Source: Nannochloris sp. 'desiccata'
Lineage: Eukaryota; Chlorophyta; Trebouxiophyceae; Chlorellales; Chlorellaceae
Direction: 5' to 3'
DNA: 64,000 nucleotides
Assembly: GCA_019044685.2 (NCBI GenBank)
Contig: JAGTXX020000011.1
Span: forward strand, 930,001-994,000
Shown: positions 53,830 through 63,646 of the stretch, piece by piece
Numbering within the stretch: position 1 is the stretch's first letter
Layout of the letters: every line of letters starts with the position of its first letter
Position numbers and translations under genes: made by a program
The notes under the pieces: generated by a model
Databases searched by the model: none
What the model was told of the DNA's origin: nothing
The model's input: the letters and a program-made list of their open reading frames with translations, nothing else

Positions 53830-54440
53830 CCCCCTTATGCACAGTGCTTATTTGCTGAGTTACAGATTACAGCAGAAAAGCGCCACTGCAACTTGCGCAG
53901 ATTTGCACTGTTGCTTTTCGCCCTGTGCTATTTTGCGGCGGTGCAAAAAAGAGCAAAAAAGTGCCGCCCTGCACCGCCGCAATTTTGCACCAGTGCCGAA
54001 AAGCGCCGTCTGTATCTGCGCAAAATTACACAGAACTCAATTAACAGCAATAAAATGGCTATAATTCAAATTCTACTAAGAATATCAGCAAACTAATGGC
54101 ATATTCGGCCGTTTCAGGCAAAAGTAGGGGGGTAGAAATATTAGCTCTAAACGGCGCTCTTCCTACCTTCTCTTTTCTTTCTTTCTTTTCTTTCTTTCTT
54201 CCAAGTTGTACGAAAACAGTACGAAAAGAAAGGGGGAATTGTACTACAGACAGGCGCTTTCTTGTATCTTTTTGCACTGGCGCAGTTCTGCACCGCCGCC
54301 GACAGGTACAATTTTGCACCAGTGCATCTCGCCCTGTGCTTATCTGCAGCAATGCAGAAAATCACAAAAAAGAACGGGCGTGTATTACAACAAAAAAGCA
54401 CAAGTGCATTCGGTTATACAGATCCGTGATCCAACAAAAA
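53830..54440. repeat. hairpin- and word-repeat-rich stretch between psaK and the GST relic
   Basis: Contains a perfect 13-bp inverted repeat, TTGCGGCGGTGCA (53933-53945) and TGCACCGCCGCAA (53970-53982), plus direct repeats: AATTTTGCACCAGTGC occurs near 53981 and near 54311, and CGCCCTGTGCT near 53919 and 54330. The longer frames here are short and lack coding character. It looks like a small non-coding insertion or decayed repeat rather than a gene. Confidence 0.6.
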
Positions 54441-54489
54441 GCCGCAGAATCATACATCTCCAAAACCCAGACGTTTTATCCAAGATTCC

Positions 54490-55060
54490 TTATATAATTG
54501 AAAAGATTAATATGAGGTGTTATGGCGGCAAGCCTCCCGAGTTTTTGGCCAAGGTCCCTTCTGGTCTCTTACCTGTTCTCGAAATCGACGGCAAAATCAT
54601 CACAGAATCTGCTGTAATCCAAGGTCTTTTAGAAGAGCTGTACCCTGAACCCGCCTTGCTGCCTAAAGATGGCACACAAGAAAGAGCTCGTGCCAGTGCT
54701 TTAATGCGCTTAGAACGCAGGTTATTCAGTGACTGGCTACAATGGTTGTGTATATTCATGGGGAAATGATGGAAATCGCGCTGCGTTTGAAAATACAATG
54801 GATACAATAAATAAAGAACTGGGTGCAACAGAGGGACCCTATTTTCTTTCGAATTTCAGTTTGATTGATGTTATTTTTGCGCCCTTTTTAGAGCGGGTAG
54901 TTGCTTCTATTCCTTATTATAAAGGCGTAGTTGTGCGAGGACAAGGAAAATAGATGGCATAATATCAATTTTGGAGCTGAAAATGCAAAGGATGGGATTG
55001 ACTCCTGCATTTTGGCCAGCCACCCAGTCCGGCTGCATAGTGTTTCAAGAAGGTGTCTCC
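54490..55060 (+). pseudogene. decayed glutathione S-transferase-like gene
   Basis: A GST N-terminal half is seen in one frame: IPYIIEKINMRCYGGKPPEF, AKVPSGLLPVLEIDGKIITE and LLEELYPEPALLP, followed by the start of the helical domain up to ~54765. The helical domain continues in another frame from ~54735 (FENTMDTINKELGATEGPYFLSN, LIDVIFAPFLERV) and ends at 54953. The first ~35 residues, with the glutathione-binding active-site Cys/Ser and WLQL-type motif, have no counterpart upstream, where the sequence is repeat-rich. The frames overlap within 30 bp, so this is a frameshift rather than an intron with recognisable sites. The family resembles plastid-type GST proteins of plants and algae. Confidence 0.6.
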
Positions 55061-55222
55061 CTCAGTCTTTCTTTTACTAAAAATCTTTTTTTAGCTCTCG
55101 ATAATTAAAGTACAGAGAACATATAGAACGGCTAGTGTACACAATATTAGCCTTAATATATGTTCATTATTAGTAAACAGGGAAACAGAATAAAAAGCGC
55201 CGAGCCAGCAATATTTCTTTTC

Positions 55223-58200
55223 TTAACAACTTAGTTTTGGTACAACGTCAGCTCCTCCATACGGAGCTGTAAACTCATCCACACACGCCATCCTCAACCT
55301 TTCAGGCGTACACGGCAGATCCAATCTAAAGAAACCCTCAATTCCAACATCTTTCCTCGCAGAATACACAGCGTCTTTCAGCGCCCAATATACAGTCGTC
55401 CCTAGGAAAAAAGGAGGTTCACCCACTGCTTTACTACTATGCACCATAGGAGTCCTTTCACATGGAGAATCTCTTAGCAGAGTAACCCTCAAATCAATGG
55501 GAATATCGTTCGCGGTTGGGATTTTGTAGCTACCAGGTCCTCTCGTAAACAACGTACCCGGTTTTACCCATTGGTGTTGATTGTCGCCCCACACTAGTTC
55601 CTCTATGCAAGACCATCCCATACCTTGTACAAACGCACCTTCTACTTGACCTACATCAATAGCAGGGTTGAGAGATTTGCCTACATCCATAACCACGTCA
55701 GCACGAAGAATTTGCCAGTCTCCCGTCAAAGTGTCAAGCTCGACTTCAGCTACTGCAGCACCAAAAGTGAAGTAATTAACTGGTCTATTACCTCCAAATC
55801 CAGTAATATCTGGAGTAGAATAGAAACCATGGGCACTTAAGTCTGTTCTATCGAAATATGCAGCTTGAACGATTTCTACAAAGGTCGAATTTGGGGGTAA
55901 TTTGGCTTTGTAAGGTGCCAAGCGAGCGTTCAGCTGTGCACATGCATCTGCTGCTGCTGCCCCGTACATATCGCTCGATGCCGATGCAGCTGTGGGTGAG
56001 GCATTAGGAACTTTATCAGTTGCAGTTTCCGCAATATGAACTGAGCTTAGGGGTATACCTAAACTTTGAGCAACGATTTGACATACTTTAGTGTGTAACC
56101 CTTGACCCATTTCTACACCGCCATGAGTTACTAATACACTTCCATCAGCCTGGTAGATGTGTACCAACGCGCCAGCTTGATTTAAAAACTTTGTTGTAAA
56201 CGAAATACCGAATTTTGTAGGAATAGCGGCAATTCCACGCTTTCTGAATCGATTCTTTGCGTTATATTCGGCTATAGATACTCGTCGGGCTGCCATCCCG
56301 CCAGCAGAAGCAGCTACCCCATCCCAGCACGCGCGTGCTTGAAAGCCTTCCAACTTCATACCATACGGTGTCAAATCTCCCTCCTTATAGAAATTGAGCT
56401 CCCGTATCTCTTCTGGTAATTTTTTTACTAGGCAAGCAATACGGTCAACTATTTCTTCAGTCACTATCATTCCCTGGGGACCTCCAAAACCTCGAAATGC
56501 GGTATTTGACGGCATATTTGTACGACACACGTAGCCTGTAGCACGGAGATGTGGAATATTGTAACAATTCTCACAGTGCATGAGTGCACGGTCCATAATT
56601 GAATGGGAAAGATCGAGAGAATTGCCGGCATTGTTGTAAAAATCAATATTTATAGCTAAAAACTGGCCTTGAGGCGTACAACCGACTTTATATTTCGCCA
56701 TATATGGGTGTCTATGGCCCGTCATCGACATATCTTCATCCCGGTCAAGAACAAGACGTACAGGACGTTTCAAAATGTATGCTGGGACAGCTGCAGCGGC
56801 ATTTAAAAATGCAGCTCGAGTTTCTTTTCCACCAAATCCACCTCCGAGACGTTTAGTCCGCACAACAACTTTATGCATGGGAATTCCTAGACAATGGGCG
56901 ATGTATCTATGGTGTTTATCAGGACATTGGGTTGAGCTGTAAGACACAATCTCATCGTCCTCACCAGGTATTACTAAATGAGCGTTTGGCTCGAGATAAA
57001 AATGTTCTTGGCCACCCATTCTCACCTCCCCGCTGACGAATTTCGTACCAGCAGAACTTTCATTTGAGTTTTCCTCGCATTGTAACAAAGTGGGATCGAC
57101 ATCTCCACACTCAATCGCATGGCCCCAGCCTTCAAAAAATGAGTTTTCAGCAGCAGCTGTCTCGATATCCAAAATCGCAGGCAACTCTTCGTACTCAACC
57201 ACCACAGCACGAGCAGCAGCACGCGCCTCAGCTTCACTTTCAGCAACCACAACGCCAATAGGTTGCCCTACACACGTAACTAGTTCGCTTGCAAAGAGCT
57301 CTTCATCATGAATGACTGCACCTATATCATTGCCTCCTGGAATATCTTTAGCACAGAAGATCCCAGCAACGCCAGGAAGCAGCACAGCAGGTGTAGTATC
57401 CACAGAAATGAGTTTTGCATGGGGTTTGCTCGACACAATCATTGCAGCGTGAAGTGTTTTAGGGGGTAACGGCATATCATCAACGTAAATAGCTTCTCCT
57501 GTGACTTGCATGTCGGCTGCAGCGTGGCGGTATGGTTGACCAACTACATCAACATCTGAAGTTGGTGAATAGTACTGTAATCCACAGGTAGAAGGACGAT
57601 GGTACGGCTGTACTGCAGAGCGGTACGATTCTTCAAATGGCAGTTCAAATGGTGATTCAGAGGGTGCGTCAGCTTCTAATGCAGTTGCTGCATAGACAAC
57701 TCCTTTGAAAAGGAACGATGCAGCTAAAGACCGACGGAATTCAACCATACCACCAGGTGCATTCGGTGACATGTTAACATCTTCAGAAAGAGCGGTTAAT
57801 GCAGCTTTTAGGCACGATTGATCCAGTGGTTGGCCGATTAGAGCGGATGCCGTTTTGGGGGCGGAAATCGTTAATGGAGCCACTCCTCCGTAGGCAATAG
57901 TCACCTCTTCAAAAGTCCAATTACTAGTAACATCTCTATACAATGAAACTATCCCATTAACAGTAGAGGTGGAGCCAGTATTACTGGGAGGTTTAAGTTT
58001 AAATTTCATTCCGGCATTGACAATGGCAATATCATCGTCCCTTCTATGAGCCTGTTTAAACTCTTTAACGTACTCATATTTGCGTGTAAATGGTAAGAAG
58101 ACGCTGACGAGAACTTCATTTGGTTTTAAATCGACTTTACGGTAGCCTAAAAAGAAAGCACCGGCAGGAATAGATCTTTTGCCGCCCGCCTTGCTGGCTA

Positions 58201-59638
58201 CTGTGAATTGAGCCCCTGCTGCAATCCAAAGAGGATTTAAGTCAGAGATAGGCGATGCAGTGCACACATTACCACCAATAGATGCACCGTTACGGATAGG
58301 AGGACCTGCAAACCATCGCAACTGCTCAGCAATAGCATTCAATGCACCGCAGCGAAAGGGCGGTTCTTGTGACGCCACTTGACGACAGGTAGTCAACAAC
58401 TTTGTCAGTGTGACTGAGGCTCCAAAATGGATTCCAGACTCTTCTGCACGAATTTCATTTAACTCAGGTACATGAGTAGCCCCAATTAATACGGGATATA
58501 GCATATTTTTGAACTTCATTTCAATGCCGACCTCAGAATTGCCGACTATCAGTTTGGCGTCTGGATTTTCATTTTTTATTTCTAATAATTTCCGTAAAGT
58601 TAAAGGGCGGTACCACGCAGCTACAGGTCCAGGAATGTAGAGCTCTTGCGGTTGTCTGGACCGGAGTTCAGGAGGGAAAATAGGCTCAGCGGTGGAGCTA
58701 CTATAATTTCTAAATTTTAAAGCCTTGTCGGTTTTGACCACTTCAGTTGGGACCAAAGCCCCTATAATCCCATCCTCTTTATCAGCGCTACTAGAGACCA
58801 CCAGGCCATCTTCAGCAACAGATCCCGTACAGGTACACGGTTTACCAGTCGAGGGACATACAGGACCCCCGTCCGTGTTTCCCTTGTCGTGCCCATTGCT
58901 TTTCTTTTGGACACTACCAGCACCGTCGCAATTTTTGTCACTTTCAGCTGCAGCAGCTTGCAAGGCATCTTCTGTGTATGCCTTTGGATCTGCCTTTGCG
59001 AATGGTCTGAATGCATCTAATATCGGTCGATATCCAGTACAACGACATAAATTTCCAGCTAAATTTTCCTCAATTTCTTCTTCCGATATCGATTTTCCAT
59101 TTTTAGAGCGGAGTAAAGAATACATGGACATTACAAAACCTGGAGTGCAGAAGCCACATTGGCTACCGTGCGCATTCGCTAACCGTTCCTGTACTGGGTG
59201 AAGTCCTTTACGGCTGCTACCAATGCCTTCAACGGTGACCACGTGCTGTCCTTCGACAGCGTAGAGGGGACAGAGACAGGCGTTGATTGATCGGTGAAGA
59301 AGAGAGCCATCTGAGTCTATAGAGCTGACCATGACGGTGCATGCTCCACAACCACCTTCTCCACAACCTAATTTGGCACCTGTATAGCCCAGACCTGCAA
59401 TGATGAAGAGAGTGAAGAGATTGATGTATAGATATACGATGTATATGAGGACGGCACTTTTGGACAAATAATGTGTTGGGAAAACCCTAGTTGGAAAAAA
59501 TGGTTCGTTGGGACTCTGCGAGCAATAATCAGCCCACTTACCACGCAAGTACTGCAGTAAAGTTTTCTCCCCAGCGCCGAGAGGAAGCACTTTACGTTTA
59601 CCATTCACGAAAATTATAGGATCAATTGTCTCCTGCAT
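55223..59638 (-). CDS. XDH: xanthine dehydrogenase
   Basis: Oxidises hypoxanthine and xanthine to uric acid in purine breakdown, with two 2Fe-2S clusters, FAD and the Mo cofactor. Exons 59542..59638 and 55223..59394; 1422 aa. The 147-nt intron is a multiple of three without stops, but removing it gives LLQYLRGLGYTGAKLGCGEGG as in the family, with donor GTAAGT. Domains: Fe-S GCGEGGCGACTV and SQCGFCTPGF...GNLCRCTGYRP; FAD region LIVGNSEVGIE and FFLGYRKVDL, whose GYRK fits the NAD-using dehydrogenase rather than aldehyde oxidase; Mo domain GGFGGKETR, NTAFRGFGGPQGM, GGVEMGQGLHTK and KAVGEPPFFLG with the catalytic Glu. A hydrophilic Lys/Asp/Gly insert of ~70 residues between the Fe-S and FAD parts (about 58760-58980) is additional to usual length. 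Start at MQETID; upstream in-frame codons lack ATG. Confidence 0.92.
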   Translation of the reverse strand: MQETIDPIIFVNGKRKVLPLGAGEKTLLQYLRGKWADYCSQSPNEPFFPTRVFPTHYLSKSAVLIYIVYLYINLFTLFIIAGLGYTGAKLGCGEGGCGACTVMVSSIDSDGSLLHRSINACLCPLYAVEGQHVVTVEGIGSSRKGLHPVQERLANAHGSQCGFCTPGFVMSMYSLLRSKNGKSISEEEIEENLAGNLCRCTGYRPILDAFRPFAKADPKAYTEDALQAAAAESDKNCDGAGSVQKKSNGHDKGNTDGGPVCPSTGKPCTCTGSVAEDGLVVSSSADKEDGIIGALVPTEVVKTDKALKFRNYSSSTAEPIFPPELRSRQPQELYIPGPVAAWYRPLTLRKLLEIKNENPDAKLIVGNSEVGIEMKFKNMLYPVLIGATHVPELNEIRAEESGIHFGASVTLTKLLTTCRQVASQEPPFRCGALNAIAEQLRWFAGPPIRNGASIGGNVCTASPISDLNPLWIAAGAQFTVASKAGGKRSIPAGAFFLGYRKVDLKPNEVLVSVFLPFTRKYEYVKEFKQAHRRDDDIAIVNAGMKFKLKPPSNTGSTSTVNGIVSLYRDVTSNWTFEEVTIAYGGVAPLTISAPKTASALIGQPLDQSCLKAALTALSEDVNMSPNAPGGMVEFRRSLAASFLFKGVVYAATALEADAPSESPFELPFEESYRSAVQPYHRPSTCGLQYYSPTSDVDVVGQPYRHAAADMQVTGEAIYVDDMPLPPKTLHAAMIVSSKPHAKLISVDTTPAVLLPGVAGIFCAKDIPGGNDIGAVIHDEELFASELVTCVGQPIGVVVAESEAEARAAARAVVVEYEELPAILDIETAAAENSFFEGWGHAIECGDVDPTLLQCEENSNESSAGTKFVSGEVRMGGQEHFYLEPNAHLVIPGEDDEIVSYSSTQCPDKHHRYIAHCLGIPMHKVVVRTKRLGGGFGGKETRAAFLNAAAAVPAYILKRPVRLVLDRDEDMSMTGHRHPYMAKYKVGCTPQGQFLAINIDFYNNAGNSLDLSHSIMDRALMHCENCYNIPHLRATGYVCRTNMPSNTAFRGFGGPQGMIVTEEIVDRIACLVKKLPEEIRELNFYKEGDLTPYGMKLEGFQARACWDGVAASAGGMAARRVSIAEYNAKNRFRKRGIAAIPTKFGISFTTKFLNQAGALVHIYQADGSVLVTHGGVEMGQGLHTKVCQIVAQSLGIPLSSVHIAETATDKVPNASPTAASASSDMYGAAAADACAQLNARLAPYKAKLPPNSTFVEIVQAAYFDRTDLSAHGFYSTPDITGFGGNRPVNYFTFGAAVAEVELDTLTGDWQILRADVVMDVGKSLNPAIDVGQVEGAFVQGMGWSCIEELVWGDNQHQWVKPGTLFTRGPGSYKIPTANDIPIDLRVTLLRDSPCERTPMVHSSKAVGEPPFFLGTTVYWALKDAVYSARKDVGIEGFFRLDLPCTPERLRMACVDEFTAPYGGADVVPKLSC

Positions 59639-59901
59639 CTCGTTAATTCCAGCCAAATGTGCAGCGCTATGAATGCATTAGCTACCTGGTTGGACGTCGA
59701 AATAAGAATATGGTCTGTGCGAGAGGGCTGTGAGGCTCTAACTCGTGCCCTTGGCTTTGCTAATGCTTTGTTTCAAATCAGGCGCTTTCAAGCAAAGCAC
59801 TGATGACTGAGTCAGTGACCTATGAAACCCTCTAATAGGGGAATTTGCTATCTTATTCCATTTATCAAGCATCTAGGAACACTTAGTCTTGGGGATACCT
59901 C

Positions 59902-60105
59902 ATGCCATTTGGATTGTTTGGACCCATTCATCTGCGAACGAAGAGAGGCACTCGAGTGACCTTCTTCGCCGGATTTATTACATTACCCCTCACGGCCTGG
60001 TCACTGTGGCAGATATTTGGCAGCTCTATACCCCAACATTATCCAGATCAAGGCCAGAAAGAACTCCCACACCAACCAACAGATGGCGCCGACCTGAGCC
60101 GATGA
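59902..60105 (+). CDS. small single-span membrane protein, 67 aa
   Basis: MPFGLFGPIHLRTKRGTRV followed by one hydrophobic span (TFFAGFITLPLTAWSLWQIFG) and a hydrophilic Gln/Pro/Asp tail. It stops 39 bp before the ICP55 start codon on the same strand, so it is either a short separate gene or the first cistron of a shared transcript. A basic N-terminus followed by one span suggests an organellar inner-membrane protein, but I do not recognise the family. The absence of other good ATGs upstream and the consistent composition support translation. Confidence 0.55.
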   Translation: MPFGLFGPIHLRTKRGTRVTFFAGFITLPLTAWSLWQIFGSSIPQHYPDQGQKELPHQPTDGADLSR

Positions 60106-60144
60106 CCACAACTCCTACTACCTGAACCTAGCTAGACTATAAAA

Positions 60145-61560
60145 ATGAGTGGAAGCGCTCTACGTGCTGTGCAGCGACAAGCACGTCGTGTTGTCGGACA
60201 CAGTTTTAAAATAGTTGCAGGACAACCTACCCCTGAGACACACCCGGAGCTTCTCCAACCAGGAGAGATTCAGCCAGGCATCACGAGTTTTGAATTTTCA
60301 CAACGCCGCCACCATTTAGCTCATCAACTACCCGAAGGAGGCGTGGCTGTGCTACAATCTGCCCCACAAATCTTCATGGCAGGTGTGATTCCTTATCCAT
60401 ATAGACAAGATGCTGATTTTCAGTATCTAACAGGTATTATTCAGCCCGGGCCGATTGCAACGATTCAAGCCAATGGAAAATTTTCTTTATTTTATCCTGA
60501 TCGTGACGCTTGGAGAGAGACCTGGGATGGAGCTAGGCTGTCTCAAGATGCTACTTTAGAATATTTTGGAGCTGATGAAGCGTTTCCGCTATCAGAAATG
60601 CCTCAAAAATTAAGTACAATGCTTGCAAATGCATCGGCAGTGGCACTTGATATACAGAGAAGTGATGTTGCCCCACTCGCGTCAGCTGTCTCTCAGCTTC
60701 CAGCAATGAAAACTGCAGAAGGGCAAGGCAAACTCCAGTCTCTACGTAATATGGTAGATCGTCTACGCTGGGTGAAATCTCCAACCGAGCTGGATTTAAT
60801 GCGCCGCTCAGCAGGTGCAGCAGCAGCAGCAATGACCGAATGCATGAGAATTAGCAAATCTGGTATCAAAGAACACGATTTAGCTGCATTATTTGAATAT
60901 AGATGTAGAACAGCCGGTGCACAACGTATGGCATACCCTCCAGTTGTTGCTGGTGGTGCGAATGCGTGTACTATACATTATAGCAGAAATGACCGACAGG
61001 TACGGGGAGATGAAATGATCTTATTAGATGGCGGCTGTGAATTGTACGGATACTGTAGTGATGTGACGAGGACATGGCCAGTAGGGGGCACATTCACTGG
61101 TGCACAAGCTGCAGTGTATAACGCAGTATTAAACACACATCATAAACTATTAGAAGAAGTGCAGCCTGGCGCCACCCTCCGCCAATTGCACCACAAGTCA
61201 ATTAGACTTTTAAGTGAAAATTTGGCCGATTTGGGGGTATTAAACGGGACTACTGCTGATTTTTTGATGAATAGTCAATCGTATAGGACTTTTTATCCAC
61301 ATAGCGTGGGGCATTGGCTAGGGATGGACACACATGACGCAGCTACAATGTCTCACAACCGCCCCTTGGAAGTGGGAGTAGTGCTTACTATAGAGCCCGG
61401 CTTGTATATCCCAGATAGAGAAGAATTTGGAGCTTTAGCTGGGATTGGAGTGAGATTAGAGGACGATGTCGCTGTGACGATAGATGGAGCAGAGGTGTTG
61501 TCCGCAGCAGTGCCGTTGGAGCCAAAAGAAATAGAGGCATTGGTTGGTAGCAGGCTTTGA
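60145..61560 (+). CDS. ICP55: ICP55-type Xaa-Pro aminopeptidase (mitochondrial)
   Basis: Trims one residue from mitochondrial and plastid precursor proteins after presequence cleavage (M24B family, two metal ions). Intronless, 471 aa. The Arg/Ala-rich start (SALRAVQRQARRVVGHSF) looks like a mitochondrial presequence. The N-terminal aminopeptidase-P domain shows ITSFEFSQRRHHLAHQLPEGG and PYRQDADFQYLTG. The pita-bread domain has metal ligands Asp in ILLDGGCELYGYCSDVTRTWP (both Asp), His in PHSVGHWLGMDTHD, Glu in VLTIEPGLYIP and Glu in GVRLEDDV. These are complete, so activity is expected. A small membrane-protein ORF ends 39 bp upstream. Confidence 0.92.
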   Translation: MSGSALRAVQRQARRVVGHSFKIVAGQPTPETHPELLQPGEIQPGITSFEFSQRRHHLAHQLPEGGVAVLQSAPQIFMAGVIPYPYRQDADFQYLTGIIQPGPIATIQANGKFSLFYPDRDAWRETWDGARLSQDATLEYFGADEAFPLSEMPQKLSTMLANASAVALDIQRSDVAPLASAVSQLPAMKTAEGQGKLQSLRNMVDRLRWVKSPTELDLMRRSAGAAAAAMTECMRISKSGIKEHDLAALFEYRCRTAGAQRMAYPPVVAGGANACTIHYSRNDRQVRGDEMILLDGGCELYGYCSDVTRTWPVGGTFTGAQAAVYNAVLNTHHKLLEEVQPGATLRQLHHKSIRLLSENLADLGVLNGTTADFLMNSQSYRTFYPHSVGHWLGMDTHDAATMSHNRPLEVGVVLTIEPGLYIPDREEFGALAGIGVRLEDDVAVTIDGAEVLSAAVPLEPKEIEALVGSRL

Positions 61561-61886
61561 TTCAAAATTGAATATATAAATTACTTTCCTTCAAAAATGT
61601 AGCTGGACCTTAAAATACTTAATGTAATGCAGAATAGCTTTATAATCTGAACAGAGCCGGTGAAATGAAGAAGACAAAAGAGGTAGGCAGTGAAGGTGGG
61701 GCGGTCACGTCAAGCATGCTGTCTCTGCGGAGGCTGGCAACGTTTGTTGAGATATACTCCCGACCATCGTGGCACTCCTAGATCTTCTTAAACTTGTAAA
61801 TAATCTAAATTATGGCCTAGAGTGTGCAAGGCATATTAAATAGTTCAAACATATTTTCAATTCCTGCATCTGTGAACACATATAAC
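61561..61886. other. intergenic between ICP55 and RPA49
   Basis: 326 bp in tandem orientation. A TGTAA (61622) may be the ICP55 poly(A) signal. No gene or repeat seen. Confidence 0.45.
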
Positions 61887-63646
61887 ATGGGAAACAAGCG
61901 AAAAGCCGAAGAGGAAGGCGCCCTACCGGATGCCATTGAAATGGATCAAATAAAAGGAACTGGTCCATTTGCTGTCTACTTCCCTAGCGGCTTTAACCCC
62001 GAAAAAGCAGCCGCAGAATGCGAATGGGAAACATTTGAACACGAGCAGAAGAAAAACCAGTATGCGGTAGTTGCTAAAACGGTAAGACAGCTATTGATAT
62101 CATCAGATCACTCAGTATTCACTAATCGTTTTTATGCATGCAGCACGATTTGGGGATTGAAATTGGTTGTTTACAACGACACTCTCTCTAATACTTATTT
62201 AACGTTTTGCTGCAGGCTCACAATGTGGATTTTCTTGGTTCTACCTTGAACCCTGAGAACAACTCTGTCACTCCATGCAGGTATGACACCGTGTTTTTCT
62301 TTTCTTGAAGAAGCAACACTTTTTTAGATACTGCCAAGCAGCTATAAGTCCGACGGCGGTCATATAAGTTGACCTGTCCGCAAGAATCGTGCTGCGAAAT
62401 TTAAGTCGTAGGGGCATACGTACTGACTGCACGTCCACAATTAATGGTGTTCAGCAATATTACGGCTCTGCATATCATATCTTCTTTGGAATACCGAAGA
62501 TGTTTTTCAGTTCTTATCGAATTTCCCACTATTACAAATATCTCTCTTTCACTTCTTCTTTCCAGATATTCTCTCGGGGTATTTGATCGCAGCACTGGTA
62601 CTCTTAAAATTGCTCCTATCCAGGGCAACCGAATTCTCCGCATGGAACCCCGTGCTCGCGACTTGGACTATTCAGCCACCGCCACCTCCCCCGGAGGCAC
62701 CGACAAGAAATCAGCTGCAGATATTCAAGCCCGTAGAGAACGCAATGCCCGTTTGGTAGAAGAATTTGGATCCCAGAGACGTAAACGCCAGCTTGCTGCT
62801 GCGAAATCTGCCCAGGTCGAAGCAGCACAGGTATCTGGCGGGGAGGCGGTGCTCGGTATGATTGCTTCTGCTGGCGCTAATTTAACAACCCGCGATGTTA
62901 TGATCGCTGCATCTTTAGCTAACAACCGTAACATCCCTCCACACCATCCTGAAGCCAGGACAGCTGAAGAAGCGTACCGCCTAGATGAGATTGTACCTGA
63001 GTCGGTAGCCGACGCTTTAGAAATTCGAAGACTATTCCCAGCTCAAAATAAACCTGAATATAGAGAAGAGTTACTTAAAGGGAAGGTATTTGGCGAAGGG
63101 TATGTGCTGTCGCGCCTTTCTGCCTTGGATACCCCGGAGTCTGAAATTAGAGAAGGACGGGCTCGGTGTTTGGTGTTATTAGGCCATTTGTTAAAGATTC
63201 TCAATGGCCCTGGTGGTGGTAATATGATTCGAGTTAAAACTGAAGAGAGTATCGCTGGAGCTGCGGATCGTTTACGTATGGCAAGTACCGTTCTTGAAGG
63301 AATCTTAGATTTATTTTATTCTCACGAATCGAGCGAGTTTGGGGATAGATACATTCTAAGTAAAGAAAAGAGAAATTTAATGATTGGATGGATTTTAATA
63401 TTAGCAATACGTACTGAACCACAGTGTGTGCTGGATCCTGGGTCGTTTGCTGCGTTGGCGACTGAATTGAAGATGAGGGGCGGTGATGTCGGGGCCTTGT
63501 ATAGAGAGCTCGGGTGCGTGACTATGAGGGTGAATGGACCAGGTGGAGGCACGAAAGTGACACTAATGCCACCTTCAAATGAAGCGAAGACGTTGGCTAA
63601 TTATTTCCCTGGGTTGAAATTAGGAGGAAAGAAACCAGGGCGGTAA
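61887..63646 (+). CDS. RPA49: RNA polymerase I subunit RPA49
   Basis: Pol I-specific subunit with TFIIF- and TFIIE-like domains that helps initiation and elongation on rDNA. Exons 61887..62081, 62216..62280 and 62566..63646 (phases 0 and 2), 446 aa. The dimerisation domain reads KGTGPFAVYFPSGF, FLGSTLNPENNS and YSLGVFDRSTGTLKIAPIQGNRILRMEP, matching the A49/PAF53 start. Next comes a basic, Arg/Ala-rich linker (RRERNARLVEEFGSQRRKRQLAAAK) and the C-terminal tandem winged-helix part (RLDEIVPESVADALEIRRLF, ILVLLGHLLKIL-like, MIGWILILAIRTEP), ending in a Lys/Arg tail. Nucleolar. The last intron (285 nt) is the longest in my models here. Confidence 0.88.

Noticed and set aside
59395..59541. Continuous XDH reading frame through this stretch with a membrane-like segment.
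   Set aside because: Splicing at GTAAGT/TTGCAG gives the conserved RGLGYTG join; the hydrophobic residues are intronic.
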